From CAYUST01 sp041908765 (GTDB lineage Bacteria; Patescibacteriota; Gracilibacteria; Absconditabacterales; Absconditicoccaceae): a DNA stretch of 64,000 nt. Each line of letters opens with the position of its first letter. Within the stretch, counting starts at the first letter, position 1. The stretch is taken from NCBI GenBank assembly GCA_041908765.1, contig JAYREU010000009.1:20628-84627 (forward strand), given 5' to 3'. The notes below the pieces were generated by a model, which searched no databases, had not been told where the DNA came from, and was given only the letters and a program-made list of their open reading frames with translations. Of the stretch, positions 30,601-42,045 are shown piece by piece. Both the position numbers and the translations under genes were made by a program.

Positions 30601-31081
30601 TCCAGTTATTCACTTCAGTTACTGTCCAAGGTAGCGCTGTCAGAGGGTTTGTCGTCATGACACGACTAAACGTCGCATAACTGCCACCTGCAGTGAGATC
30701 TACTCCCTCATCAAACGCACCTCCATTCTCAACTCATAGAGCAAACCTCTTGGTACCTAATCATACTCATTTTGCCACTGCATACAAAGTGACAGAATTA
30801 ATTGTTGCACCCGCAGGTACTCCCGCGTTTGCTACATTAAAGGTTTGTACATCGTTATTTGTGAGTGACCAAACATAGGTCGTATCACCATTATTGGTAG
30901 CTACTGCTGATGCTTTTGTCCCAGGATTAAAAAGATCAATTGGCCATTGATTGTACGTGCCTACAGAACTTGCAGCTAAACCTCATACTACTGCTGCGTT
31001 TACAAACATTGCTCCACCAAATGGGGAGAATGATCCTACAATCACCAAAAGTGATAGGAATACATTAAATAATTTCTTCAT
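27686..31081 (-). CDS. Giant secreted Cys-rich surface protein with LecA-like and TSP3 parts
   Basis: 1131 aa, TAA stop, single open frame with many TGA = Gly. N-terminal signal peptide (NVFLSLLVIVGSFSPFGGA) then a beta domain (to about 190). DUF4215-type disulfide repeats (CGDG...ACDDGN...DGC) at about 191-258; ephrin-receptor-like Cys repeats at about 260-430; a further DUF4215 repeat; a beta domain; a thrombospondin type 3-like Ca-binding segment (DTDSDGDGVIDCDDNC, about 601-637); another repeat pair; a (DG)n acidic linker; a LecA-like galactose-binding-type domain (about 740-860, GTLELVYWDSNNGDNDGSVAV); three DUF4215 repeats (about 870-985); a Gly-rich linker with an LLETG-like sequence; and a helical C-terminal domain (about 1035-1131) that resembles the C-termini of the neighbouring sortases. 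Likely a host-binding or matrix protein. Confidence 0.85.
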
Positions 31082-31465
31082 CTGAATAAATAAAGAATAT
31101 AAAAAGAATATTTTTACAAAGGAAATTAAGAAAATTTGTGCGAAAAACCGCAAGGACAACCTTAAATTGCAAAAATCAAGTGATTTTTGACATAATTGTA
31201 TTTCTATGTATATTTTGGTTTTTGTCGCTTATTTAACCAACAATTTAGTGATTGACTACGTATTATATGCCAAAACCTCCATTTGTAACCAACTTGCAAA
31301 ATATTCTTCGTTTATTCTTGAATTTGAGCAAAAAAATAACGAAAATAGCTATTTATAGCTATTTTTTATAATTCTTCACCATTGTCAAAATCTCTTACAA
31401 AAATTGACAAATATGACTTTATATTATATAATAGACTTGTTGTTTATTGACAAAATATAAATAAA
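31082..31465. promoter_or_regulatory. Divergent AT-rich promoter region
   Basis: 384 bases separate the giant adhesin (minus) from the first sortase (plus). It is very AT-rich, with no open frame. TTGACA at 31187 with TATATT 16 bases later on the plus strand lies far from the start codon and may drive an untranslated leader; the closer promoter is listed separately. For the minus-strand gene I see no clear consensus pair. Confidence 0.45.
31404..31432 (+). promoter_or_regulatory. Sigma-70-like promoter for sortase gene 1
   Basis: TTGACA at 31404-31409, a 17-base spacer and TATAAT at 31427-31432, both perfect consensus. The ATG is 34 bases further on. Confidence 0.75.
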
Positions 31466-32689
31466 ATGAATATTAGACCATCTATTCTAGCACACGTGCT
31501 ACTTACCGTACTCACCACAAGTTTTTTGTGATCTCATTTGGTATACGCACAAGATGCTACCATTGATTCCTATTTCAAAAAATACTCCGTAGAATTCGTC
31601 TATTCTCCTGCAGTTGAAACAGCATTCCCCACATGGGCACAACCCGATGATGCACAAGACAATACGGACTTAAACTATCGAGTACATGAAGTTCTCCCCT
31701 ATACACAGGATAGAAACGCAGAGAGATACCTTGTCTATCCCAAATCATGAATTGTTTTGCCAATTCGTACTCCCAATTCAGAAGATGTAGAGAAAATAAA
31801 GAATGGAGAAGTGTTTAATCACTATCCCTATCTTGAAGAATGAGGGTTATTCTACTATTGAAGTGCGCCGAGTGAACGCGTCGGCAATATGGTGATCGCA
31901 GCACATAGCTCATTTGGAAAAGATAAACCAGGACGTTATAAAACGATCTTCCAGGCATTACCTATTACAAGGATAGGTGATAAGGTATTCTATTATGAGA
32001 AAAATGGTCAAGGTAGCTTTGACTTCTATGAGTACACCATCAAAGATTCATTTGAAACAGATAAAACCAATGTCTCCATTCTCAAGCAACAGGTAAGCAA
32101 AGAAACACTGACCACCTACGGTTGCTACAAAATTGGCACCAACGACAAAAGATGGGTAAATGTAGGTGAGTTAACCAAAAAAACACCAAAATTTGTCACT
32201 CTCAGTGCTCCCGACAATCATGCAAGTGCACCAGCAACTAGCGAAAAAATAGTAGCACCTACACCTACACAAACAACACCGGTGACACTTTCAGTACAAT
32301 CTGTGACAACTACTCCACCTACAGCAGAAACCACTACAGCCACACCAACGCCTCCCACTCCCCTCAATACAACGCTCCAAGCATACTTACTCAAAAAGAA
32401 ACAAGTATTGAGTGGAAGCGTGCAGACAGGGACTGCTATCGCAACTGGTGTTCAAGTGACTCCTCCTACCAAACCCGTGATAGAAGAACTCCCCGTTAGT
32501 CTCAGAATCATGTATGGCCCTGTACTCAACCGTTTGGTATATCATCTTATTCAGCAAGTGAAGTTTCACAAGCCAGGCATTGAACAACTTATCGAAAAAT
32601 TCACGAAACACTATGAAGCGTCTACGCATCCTACCAAACGTCTTATGCAATGATACATTATTCAGAAATTAAACTCCTTCTTGGAGTAG
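31466..32689 (+). CDS. Sortase-family transpeptidase 1 with long linker and helical tail
   Basis: 407 aa, TAG stop after a TGA at 32651. N-terminal membrane segment, then the sortase fold: YSPAVETAFPTW, YLVYPKSGIVLPIRTP, the catalytic His147 in MVIAAHSSFG, Cys220 in LTTYGC and Arg229 in NDKRWVNV. Sortases cut sorting signals in surface proteins and attach them to the cell envelope. After about residue 245 comes a low-complexity Thr/Pro linker and a helical tail (LVYHLIQQVKFHKPGIEQLIEKF). It faces away from the two giant substrates' genes but shares their promoter region. The helical tail is unusual for sortases. Confidence 0.82.
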
Positions 32690-32702
32690 GAGATAGGCTA
32701 TT

Positions 32703-33626
32703 TTAGTACGACAATGATAATTTGACCGTGAAAAAGTGCAGAATATATTTTTTGAACTTATCGTGATAGGAAACCCCAGAAGTTGGGATACGTGAAATTA
32801 TTTCTTCAATTTTCTCCATCACTGCCACGATAATTTCTTTTCTTCTCTCTGGAGACTTTGTTTCGAGTTGGTCAATGAGATCCATAAATCTAAATTTAAT
32901 CGTATAAGGCACAAGCACCTCATCATTCTCGATGAGCTTACCTCTCAAAATCCATCTACCTTCCAAACCGTTGGTACAACCAAAAACGGTTAATTCCTTG
33001 CCACCTTGCGGTTTGAGGATACCCACGTCTGTAGGAGATGTTTCATATGATTTTTCGATAGAAAATTTGAGAAGTTCGTATTCCCCTGAAGGCTGTTTGA
33101 GATATATCCACATTTCGTCTGTGATATCTGGATCCAACGCCATCACATCTGCAAAAATCGTTTTGTATTTACCTTCTCCGTTTTTGAAAAAATTACTATG
33201 CCCGAAAATTACAGGATTTCACACCTGTCCTGGAATACCCGTGTTGGGATAATGCATCACGCCTTCTATGAGATATTTATTGATATTGATTTCTTTGCCT
33301 CCGACCATATTCTCAAAATCTTGTGTATCTCTGGGGACTCCTACTACTGGTACGATCAATCACAACGTAGGGAGTACCAGATACATATCCTCGTTTCTAT
33401 CTTCGGGGTAGGGCAAAATACTCGTCCAGTAAGCGATATCTTCGGGTGCCTCATCCAAGGTAAACGGAGTAAACCAGCCAGGAGATTCATATTCAAGCGA
33501 TGCTGATCTCAATACTTTTACTCACTTTTGTTCTTTGGAAGTAAGCGCAAACGCACTACTGAGTAAGCTTACGCACGAAAGTAACACCAATACAAACGAC
33601 CACTTTACCGACCAAAAACGCTCCAT
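32703..33626 (-). CDS. Sortase-family transpeptidase 2
   Basis: 307 aa, TAA stop. Signal or membrane segment (FVLVLLSCVSLLSSAFAL), then SLEYESPGWFTPFTL, MYLVLPTLGLIVPVVGVP, and the catalytic residues His143 (VIFGHSNFF), Cys217 (LTVFGCTNG) and Arg224 (EGRWILRG). A helical C-terminal domain follows the catalytic part (MDLIDQLETKSPERRKEII, then VMEKIEEIISRIP). The same tail type occurs in sortase 3 and the 1131-aa surface protein. It ends 13 bases before the stop of the convergent sortase 1. Confidence 0.82.
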
Positions 33627-33660
33627 AAGCAAAAATATAGCACAATAAAAGCAAACAGAT

Positions 33661-34620
33661 TTAGAACAACTCTGCCAATAACATCAATATATAATCGACA
33701 ACAATTTCCTGATTTGCAGATACAGCACCTTGCGCTTTGAGATCCTCTAATTTGGTAAAGAAAAATGAAATTGCTTCAGATCTCTCGGGCTCTGGCAATC
33801 GATGAATTTTGAGAATTGCACTATTGATAGCAGCTCTCTTAGCTGGAGGCACATCCGCCCACTCATCCACCAAAGACGCTTTGACTATCCATCTGCCTCC
33901 CAAAATATCTGTACACATACTCAACGTAATATCTGCTCCTTCGCCATCTCGTAACATAACGTTAACGTTTTGTGGTGTGGTATTATATGAGGCAACAACG
34001 TCATATTTATACAAATCAAATTCACCTCCATTTTCTCTCTTGAAGACCCATATCTGATCGACAGCAACTTCGAGTCCCATGCCCTTGGCAAAGACACTAT
34101 TGAACTCACCAGGCCAAGATGCTACTCCATTACTATGACCGAAGATGAACATATTACCTTGCTCACCTGGACCAGCGGTTTGGGGATAATGCATGACACC
34201 ATTTTGGAGGTAGGTGTTGATACTAATAGTTTTGCCTGCTGCCAAAGTTGCATAATCTTGGCTACCATTGGGGACATCAACAATTGGAACTACGAGCCCC
34301 ATCGTCGGAATCACCAAATACGCGTCTGAAAATCTATGCTCTTCATATGGAAGCACTTCATTGATCCAATACCAAGGATCTTCAGATGCTGTCTCTAAAT
34401 CGGTCGGTTGAAACCACTCAGGTGGCATAAACTCAAGGGAAGGCAAAGAAGGTACTGATTGAATCTGGAAGACATTTGAAAAACAACTTGAGTCACTACA
34501 CACAGGTGTAGTTACATTAGCAAATCAAGGGTCTACTCGTCCAAATGCAATATTACCTACAGTACCAAGCAATATAAGACTACTCAAAAGCGTAAAAGAA
34601 ATATATCATTTTTTGAACAT
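33661..34620 (-). CDS. Sortase-family transpeptidase 3
   Basis: 319 aa, stop TAA. Membrane segment SFTLLSSLILLGTVGNIAF; an extracytoplasmic stem with VCSDSSC; then LPSLEFMPPEWFQPTDL, YLVIPTMGLVVPIVDVP and the catalytic residues His162 (MFIFGHSNG), Cys236 (ITLSMCTDI) and Arg243 (GGRWIV). The helical tail (PPAKRAAINSAILKIHRLPE, then AISFFFTKLEDLKAQG) is homologous-looking to sortase 2. Three non-identical sortases in 3.2 kb suggest different substrates or stages. It lies directly upstream of sortase 2, so the two are one operon. Confidence 0.82.
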
Positions 34621-34694
34621 AACTTTCCAAAAGTAAAATAAAAATGTACTAGGAGAGTATGATAAAGTCTCTCAATTTTGCAACTCAAAACCTA

Positions 34695-35711
34695 CTAGGG
34701 CAAATCTTCCCAGTGTGCCAAGTTTTCTGGATCAGTACATCCTCCAATAAGATATCCTTTGGACTGTGCTTGATTCCAATATGCAGCAAAGATGGTTTCA
34801 CTCGGCGTGACCGTCCACCCTTCTGCTAGACCCAATAACACCATCAGGTGCTTACATTTGATCTCACTCGCAGGATGGGTGTAGGTGCCAATCATACGTT
34901 TAGCATGCGCAATACGATAGGGCTCGTACAAGCTACTGGTAGGAGATACTTGCGTAAAGACGGGTGCCGAAGGAGCAGCAGTCAATTGATACACCTCTAC
35001 CAAGGCTGGTAAGAAAGAACTATAGGTAAGCACTTGTCCCTCACGTCCGTCTATTGAAAATAATTTTTTGGGTGTATCTGCTACCGCACCTGTTTCTACT
35101 ACCACATTTCAGGTTGCAGTGATAGTTGTATCTCAGGTTTTCGCGACATTTGTCGACGGAGCAATACCTGCTTCCATATCAGGAGTCGGTGTCAACAGAG
35201 CTACGAGTCAGTTCCGTCAGCGTTCTATTTGGCCTACAAGACTATCTTTGCTCATTGCTAAGTCATCTCCATACTGGCGAGCAATCCATGCAGACTGTGT
35301 CCAAATGAATACTCCTATGAGTACAACAATTAAACTATTGATATACCAACGTGATCGATACACTCTCGGTGCCATGCGAAAGAGCCATACGCTGAGTACA
35401 TAAAAAAATCACCCCCAGAGCAGCGCATAGAGGAAGAACTCAGTACTCCCTTCCCATTGTACAAAAAAATACGTTGCTATGCCACCAAACCATATGGCTA
35501 GCCAACCAAATACATCACGACTAAAGAGGATTCTCTCCTCAGGAAACACAGACACAAACAGTGCACTGTTTTGAAAAAGAATAACAAAGAGTGCCACAAT
35601 GTTCACAACGGACAGTACGACTATCCAGTACCAATCCATGACAATACCTACAAACGCACAATTGATACCAAAGATAACCACGAAGAAGTTGACGAGTAAT
35701 CTGGTATACAT
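34695..35711 (-). CDS. Polytopic membrane protein, unknown
   Basis: 338 aa, TAG stop. Under the standard code it splits at a TGA near 35409, but one frame runs from 35711. Five membrane helices in the first half (VVIFGINCAFVGIVMDW, WIVVLSVVNIVALFVILF, WLAIWFGGIATYFFV, FLYALLWGGFFYVLSVWLF, SLIVVLIGVFIWTQS) and an extracytoplasmic half of about 170 residues with two Cys and an acidic end (CTDPENLAHWEDLP). The position just upstream of the sortase pair suggests an assembly or anchoring role. No family recognised. Confidence 0.65.
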
Positions 35712-35815
35712 TGCTCCGATATGCTAAGGAGGATAAAAACAAACGTCGTTTCCATCTGCAACCATCATGTAGTTTTGTACAAGAGAATCAAGGGCAGTTG
35801 TAGATACTGGTAAGC

Positions 35816-36190
35816 TTAGCTTCCTCTATTTTGGACAGTCACCAATCGTAATCGTGTCAAAACCACTAGCACGAGTGCTGCTACTATAGCGCTCATACTC
35901 GTCAAAGGCGCAGAGAAGTAGTCTACATACATTGCCAAAAAAGTCATACACGCCAATGAAATTGCTCCACTCATCATAAATCTTTCAAAGATAGATAATT
36001 CGTCTTGAGAAAATAAAAGGAAACTCATTCGATATCCTGGAAGGTACAAAACAATAATGCTTGCAAACACCCCATAAAGGATCTGTGTCCACAAGGTCTC
36101 CACAGGGACAAAACTCACTGCCAGCAAACACATGACACAAAGCTGTGACCACAAGACTTTATTCCAATAGTGGTGCATAGTGAAACGCAT
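35816..36190 (-). CDS. Four-helix membrane protein, DUF1616-like
   Basis: 124 aa, TAA stop. Four hydrophobic stretches (VLWSQLCVMCLLAVSFVP, LYGVFASIIVLYLPGY, FMMSGAISLACMTFLAMYVDYF, MSAIVAALVLVVL). The LYLPGYRMSFLLFS, then ELSIFERFMMSGAISL segment resembles the start of DUF1616 membrane proteins (a Pro-Gly then Glu-Arg motif). A start at the second Met (MHHYWNK) is also possible. It lies between the giant 1651-aa gene and the gene at 35711 on the same strand. Confidence 0.6.
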   Translation of the reverse strand: MRFTMHHYWNKVLWSQLCVMCLLAVSFVPVETLWTQILYGVFASIIVLYLPGYRMSFLLFSQDELSIFERFMMSGAISLACMTFLAMYVDYFSAPLTSMSAIVAALVLVVLTRLRLVTVQNRGS

Positions 36191-36215
36191 GAAGTAAAAT
36201 GGAAAATTGTGTATT

Positions 36216-36246
36216 AAGGGGCGCTGGGCAAAGCCCAGCGCCCCTT
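36216..36246 (-). terminator. Strong 14-bp hairpin after the giant adhesin gene
   Basis: AAGGGGCGCTGGGC pairs perfectly with GCCCAGCGCCCCTT around AAA. It sits 13 bases after the TAA of the giant gene and before the next gene on the same strand. There is no T-tract after it on the minus strand, so it may attenuate or protect the upstream mRNA rather than stop transcription fully. Confidence 0.6.
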
Positions 36247-36259
36247 GTACACCTTTGTT

Positions 36260-39200
36260 TTATTGCGCACTACCTTCTATCGTCTGTGCTACTCTTTCAA
36301 TTTGAACGACTCTTGCAAGTTGACCTGTTTTGGGCAAGACAACAGGAAGATCCAAAGGTTCTGGCAAACTAGGCTTTCTCTTGCTAATTATAGAGATGAT
36401 TTTCTTTTTCTTGATAGAGTCAGTTACTTCGATCTTACACGTTGCAGAACAACCATCACCACTCTTGGTGTTATCATCATCACATTGCTCACCAGATTCC
36501 TTTTTGCCATTACCACACGTTGCATCAATTCTACAGTTGCTATCACAGCCATCGCCGTTTCTATTGTTTCCATCATCACACTGTTCACTATTTCTCACTC
36601 TTCCATCGCCACAGTAGTTTGATCCACCACCGCCTCCGCTAGAGCCTCCGCCACCACCAGTTGTTCTGATGACATTGACCGTTTTGCTGACTGCACAATC
36701 ACCTTCACCAGCTGTTACCAAGATAGTATTGGTACCCATGACGAGTTCTACCGTCGCTTGGTAGGTGCCAGACGCCGTAACAACTACTTGCTCACCTGCT
36801 ACTTTGACTACCGCTCCTGTATCACTAATTGTTCCACTGATAGTTATCTGCGCATTTCTAGTAGTTGCATTATTGTTGGGGGATGCAATCGTGAGTGTCA
36901 ATGGAGCAGGACAAATGCCTGAGGTACGAATCACGGTTGTTTGCATTGTCTCGGTTTTACAATCCGCATCTAGAGGCACTGCTACTACCGTAATAGTATT
37001 AGTTCCTGTACTGAGATTGACGGTCGCAGCATAGGTAGATCCTGACAAAGTTGCTTGTATTCCATTAACGGTAATATACTGAACACCACCTGCGTATGCA
37101 CCAGTAACGACAATAGTTGAACCAGATGTTACGGTACCACTCAAAGGTGTAGTGATTGTTAAATTACCAATTACATTATCACAACTTCCTCCACCACAAT
37201 TTGTTTGACTACTCAAGATTTTCTGAGTCCATACATCATAGTTGTTGTTGAGGTTGAGATCACCGTTTGATGCACTGATAGTACCTTCGAGGTTCATCCA
37301 CGTGAAGCTTCCACAATTACAAGGTGCAAGATTGACGCCAAACTTGACCGTTGAGTTGTCACCAATCTCCAACATACCTGTACAAACAAGTTGATCAGCA
37401 CCACTAAGGACACATTGCATTGCACTGCCTGCATCAGTAAACACCGTTCTCGAACCACGTGCTAGCGTGATTCCAGCAGGTACATCGAGGTAGGCAACGA
37501 CATTTTGTGCATGTGCGGTTGCTATGTTTGTATTTGATAATACTCATTGGCATTCCATAGTACCACCACATACTGACGCACTGCTTGGAGTACAAGAGAC
37601 ATCAATTGCTGGGTCACTCTTCACCTCAGAAAGTTTGGTATAGAACAAATTAATATATGCTGTATAGGGCGTACAATCTGGATCAATTGGGTAAGCAGTC
37701 ACTACAAATGCATTGTTGCCTGTGTTGAGGTTCACCAATGCTGACCATACATTTCCATTGATAGTTGCTTGATAGTTTGCAGATCCTTGCGTGACCACAA
37801 TATTGCTTACACCGCCAATTACCAAGCCTGTCAACAATACAGAAGGTGTGTAGACCACTTGATTATTGTAGTGAGAACTAATGCTCAAATGAGTTACGGG
37901 GTTTTCACAAACGCCACCTGGCTTGTAGATCAACGTAAAGTCTTTCATCACAATATCACAATCTGCATCATTGGGATAGGCTACTACCCAGAAGTTGTTG
38001 ATACCAACTTGCAAGGGAACCGTAGCTGACCAAACATTGCCATTGATAGTTCCTGTATAGGTAGTGATACCGTCAGTGATCACGACTTTGCTCACACCAC
38101 CTATGACCGTACCCGTCAGCAGGATAGGACTAGTAGAAACAATTTGTCCATTCGTATGACTATCGAGGGTTAATGTGGTGATAGGATCGATACAAATATT
38201 TTGACTATTATTCTTACATTCATTGGTACATGTATCATTGTTGTTTTGGTTACCATCATCACATTCCTCGTTTTGTCCTTTGCCGTTGGGCATTTGTTTG
38301 ATGCCGTCACCACAGATAGTGAGCTTACAACTATTGTTGCAGGTATCGTTGTTGTTTTGATTGCCATCATCACACTCCTCTCCTGCTTCTTGGATGCCAT
38401 TACCACACACCGGTGATAGTTGTACATAAATCAAAGTAAGGTCGAGTGTCTCGATCTTGCAATCAGGATCGTTTGGATATGCTATAATCCACAGATTATT
38501 TACTCCCAATTGCAATGGAACAGTGACTGACCATACATTATTGGTGATCGTTGCTTTCCAGTTGGTTGTACCATCAGTTACGATTACTTCTTTGACGCCA
38601 CCGAGTACTTTACCGGTCAACAAGACGGGGGAAGTATAGACGGTTTGACCATTTACATGACTATCTAAAGTGAAGGTAGTAATAGGATCTACACACACAT
38701 TGTTGTTATTTGTACAGGTATTTGAGCAGCTATCATTATTGTTTTGATTACCGTCATCACACTCTTCATTTTGTCCTTTACCATTGGGCATTTGTTTGAT
38801 GCCATCGCCACAAATAGTGAGTGTACAGGTATTAGAACACGTATCGTTGTTGTTTTGATTGCCATCATCACACTCCTCTCCTGCTTCTTGGATGCCATTA
38901 CCACACACCGGTGATAGTTGTGTATAATACAATACGAGATCAATAATCTCCGTCTTACAATCAGGATCATTGGGATACGCAATTACCCATAATGTATTTT
39001 TTCATAGTTTAAGAGGAACAGTCACTGACCATACCATATTAGTGATAGTTGCTTTCCAATTGGTTGTTCCATCAGTCACAATCACTTCTTTTACCCCACC
39101 TTTGACGGTACCTGTAAGAAGTACAGGCGAACTATATACTGTCTGCCCATTAGTATGACTATCTACAGAAAAGTTAGTAATTGGATCTACACATATATTG

Positions 39201-41215
39201 GTATTGTTGTTTTTACATTCGTTGGTACAGCTATCGTTGTTGTTTTGATTTCCATCATCACACTCTTCATTTTGTCCTTTACCATTGGGCATTTGTTTGA
39301 TGCCATCTCCACAGATAGTGAGTTTGCAGGTATTAGAACACGTATCATTGTTATTTTGGTTACCATCATCACATTCTTCTCCTGTTTCTTGGATACCGTT
39401 GCCACACACAGGCCCTGATGACTGTAGGGTCAAGGTCAGATCGAGTGTCTTGATAGCACAGTTTGGATCTTTTGGATAAGCAATAATCCACAACACATTT
39501 TTGCCAGTTTTCAACGGTACGGTTGCTGACCAAACACCGTTGGTAATAGTTGCTTTCCAATTGGTGGTTCCATCAGTCACAATTACTTCTTTGACACCAC
39601 CTTCCACGAGACCTTGTAACAATACAGGGCTTTGTGTCACCGTTTGTCCGTTGGTATGACTAGTCAACGTAAGTTTTGTAATAGGATCAGTACAGACACC
39701 ACACGGTACACCCTCAACCAAGAATCCATCTTGAGAGGTATTGTTGTTGAGATTAACATCTCCGTTAGTAGCTTCTACCGCCCCATTGAGGTTGACTATG
39801 TAGGAAGCATCACACGCACATTGCTCAAGCTGAAGCTCGAAAAATGTAGGAACAAACTCTTTGATTTTGAGGTCCACACCATTACAGGTAATTTTTGACC
39901 CATTGGGGAGATTCGTAACTTTGCAGTCCAACTTGCCATCATTGAGTGATCATGGGATAATGGTTGCATGTGCTGGTATCGTAATTGATCCAGAGAGATT
40001 GATAGTATCTGCTTTTGCTTTATCAGTATTTTGGATATCTGCAAAGCACAATACAGTCCCCCCACACGTATATTCAGGTTTGAATTCACAGTAAATATCA
40101 ATTGCTGGGTCAGAGAGAGAACCAGTACTGCCGCCACAACCTTCGTTCTTCTGTTTATTACAGTTATTGTCAATCTCATCATTGCAGTCCTCACCATAGT
40201 CGTACATACCTAGTATAATTTGAGTGAGTAACATGACATCAGCGGCGGTAATATTGCCATCTTTATTGATATCACACGTTTTACCTGCTGGACATGTACC
40301 ACCTTGCAAGATAAGTTGTGTAAGAAAATCTTTGTCTGCATCGTCTAATTTTTTATCATCATTGTAGTCTAAGACTGCATAGTAAGGTTTGCACTCACAG
40401 TCTTCAGGACTTACTATAGTCACGGTATAGGCATCTTTGTTGTTGGAAAGATCAAGATCACCATTGGAAGCAGAAACAGTGCCGCCAAAAGTAAAATCGT
40501 ACGTCTCATCACATTGGCATGAAGGCAATCCTACATCAAACCATACATCAACGATATTATTGGGAGAGAGATCACCATCACATTCGATTTTACCTCCTTG
40601 GAGAGAACAGTTGATAATATCACCATCCAACCCCGTTACATGAATATTTGAGATAAATACTTTCATCCCAAACTCAAGCTCGAGATGCATATCAAGTGCA
40701 GTTACATCAGACAAGTTTTTGATCCATGCACCACAATTGATAGTTTGGCCACACTCATAGAGGTTACCTTGAGTGCCAATATCACATGACACAATCACTG
40801 CAGGATCACTTAGTTCTCACTCACCTTCTCCTTGCCCTTCACCGGTCGCAGGACCAGGGATAAGTTTTTCATAGGCAGCAGTTGCTTTACCAAACTTCTT
40901 GGTAAGCTTTGCATAGTGAGGAAATGACGTGTCCTTGATTACCTTCTCGATTTCTCTCGCAGGTAGTGGGTCGGTAGCCAATTGCTCCTGGGTAGGTACT
41001 GCATCAATAGTGATCGCAGTACGTGCAGTTGATTCTGGTACAACGGGTGCATCGAGTGTATCCTCGACGACATCTTGAGCAACAGCTGCTTCTTGCGGAG
41101 CAATTGCTGCTTCTTGAGGAAGCGCAATGACTACTTGTGCAAATCCTGAATTAAAAAGTAAGACTGCACACATCATAATGTATACACCCTTGAGAAAACG
41201 TAATGTATGTTTCAT
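36260..41215 (-). CDS. Giant secreted multi-repeat surface protein with dockerin-like domain and LPKTG end
   Basis: 1651 aa, TAA stop. Five pieces seen under the standard code are one frame with TGA = Gly. Signal peptide (FLKGVYIMMCAVLLFNSGFA), a Pro/Ala-rich stretch, three Cys-bearing CARDB/DUF11-like beta domains (each opening SDPA and ending NGDLNLNNN-like), a dockerin-like pair of EF-hand repeats at about 283-340 (DYNDDKKLDDADKDFL, then DINKDGNITAADVMLL), four or more Ig-like domains (VTDGTTNWKATITNNVWSV type) alternating with DUF4215 disulfide repeats, further Ig-like repeats, two last DUF4215 repeats and LPKTG at about 1627-1631. Only 20 polar and charged residues follow LPKTG, with no membrane helix. 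Likely sortase substrate or dockerin-assembled adhesin. Confidence 0.85.
37905..39410. repeat. Three tandem coding repeats of about 500 bp in the giant gene
   Basis: The DNA block encoding a DUF4215 pair plus one Ig-like domain recurs with a period of 498 then 501 bases: the string CCACACAC before the repeat boundary sits at 38403, 38901 and 39402. Near-identity at the DNA level points to recent tandem duplication, and so to possible length variation between strains. Confidence 0.75.
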
Positions 41216-41477
41216 ACGCGAAACGGTAAAACAATAAAATCAAAAAACAAAAAAAGTCGGCACACGACTTGTGCGCTTGAAATAGTCTTTTTATTTAGTT
41301 TTTTTGTATTTGGTAGTTAGCTTATATATTTTTGTATATAAATGTCAATAGATACTTTTATTTTTATTTTACAATTTTCTTACACCTAGACAAATGAAAT
41401 TTTTTATTGATTTATTGTAGAAAATATATATTGATTAAAAAATTACAAGGACACTTTATTATTTTTTTACACCACAC
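41216..41477. promoter_or_regulatory. Divergent promoter region between giant adhesin and HTH-TM gene
   Basis: 262 AT-rich bases with no open frame. On the minus strand a 6-bp hairpin AAGTCG/CGACTT followed by a run of T (41247-41270) lies about 40 bases before the giant gene's ATG and could act as a leader attenuator. I see no clean promoter pair. The divergent HTH protein is a candidate local regulator. Confidence 0.4.
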
Positions 41478-42005
41478 ATGCAAGAGATAACTGGCTACAT
41501 ACACATCAATGAAGCAAGTAAAGTATACAACAAAACTAGACAAACATTTTACAATTACATCAGCAGAAATCTCATCAGGACGAAAAAAGTGAATAACAAA
41601 GTATTCTTACATAGAGGAGATATAGAACTGTTACTCAGCAATTATATCGATGAGGCATGAGATGCGGTACTACCGGCGACAGAAGATCGTCCCGAAGTCA
41701 TTGTCATGCAACCAGCGAGCTACTCTACACCTAGCACACCACCCGTTCAACCAAGTACAGATCGACTGTATATCATCAACGACCTCAAGCAAGAGCTTTT
41801 CATGGACAATCGTAATCAGCTCTTCAGCCTTCAGCAAACCATACAGAAAGCGACTCAAGAAACCGTCCTTGAAGTACACCACGAACTCAATGCACTCCAA
41901 AGAAAACAACTCTATTCCTTCGTCGCACTCAAAAAAGCAGCCTTTGTCCTGGGCTATATGGGGTTCATTATCGTCAATATCTTGATTGTATCACATCTGC
42001 CTTAG
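41478..42005 (+). CDS. HTH-domain protein with C-terminal membrane anchor
   Basis: 175 aa, TAG stop, one TGA at residue 61. Residues about 5-57 are a MerR/excisionase-like HTH (YIHINEASKVYNKTRQTFYNYI, then KVNNKVFLHRGDIELLL). A flexible linker (TPSTPPVQPSTD) and coiled coil follow, then one C-terminal helix (FVLGYMGFIIVNILIVSHL). A DNA-binding domain tied to the membrane beside a surface-protein locus suggests one-component sensing, but this is inference. It faces away from the 1651-aa gene. Confidence 0.7.
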
Positions 42006-42045
42006 AGACAAAGGCCTCTAAGAGTTCGCCCTAAAGGCTTATTTC

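Noticed and set aside
37905..39410. CRISPR array
   Set aside because: The repeats are about 500 bp, in frame and coding; no short regularly spaced repeats with unique spacers were seen anywhere in the window.
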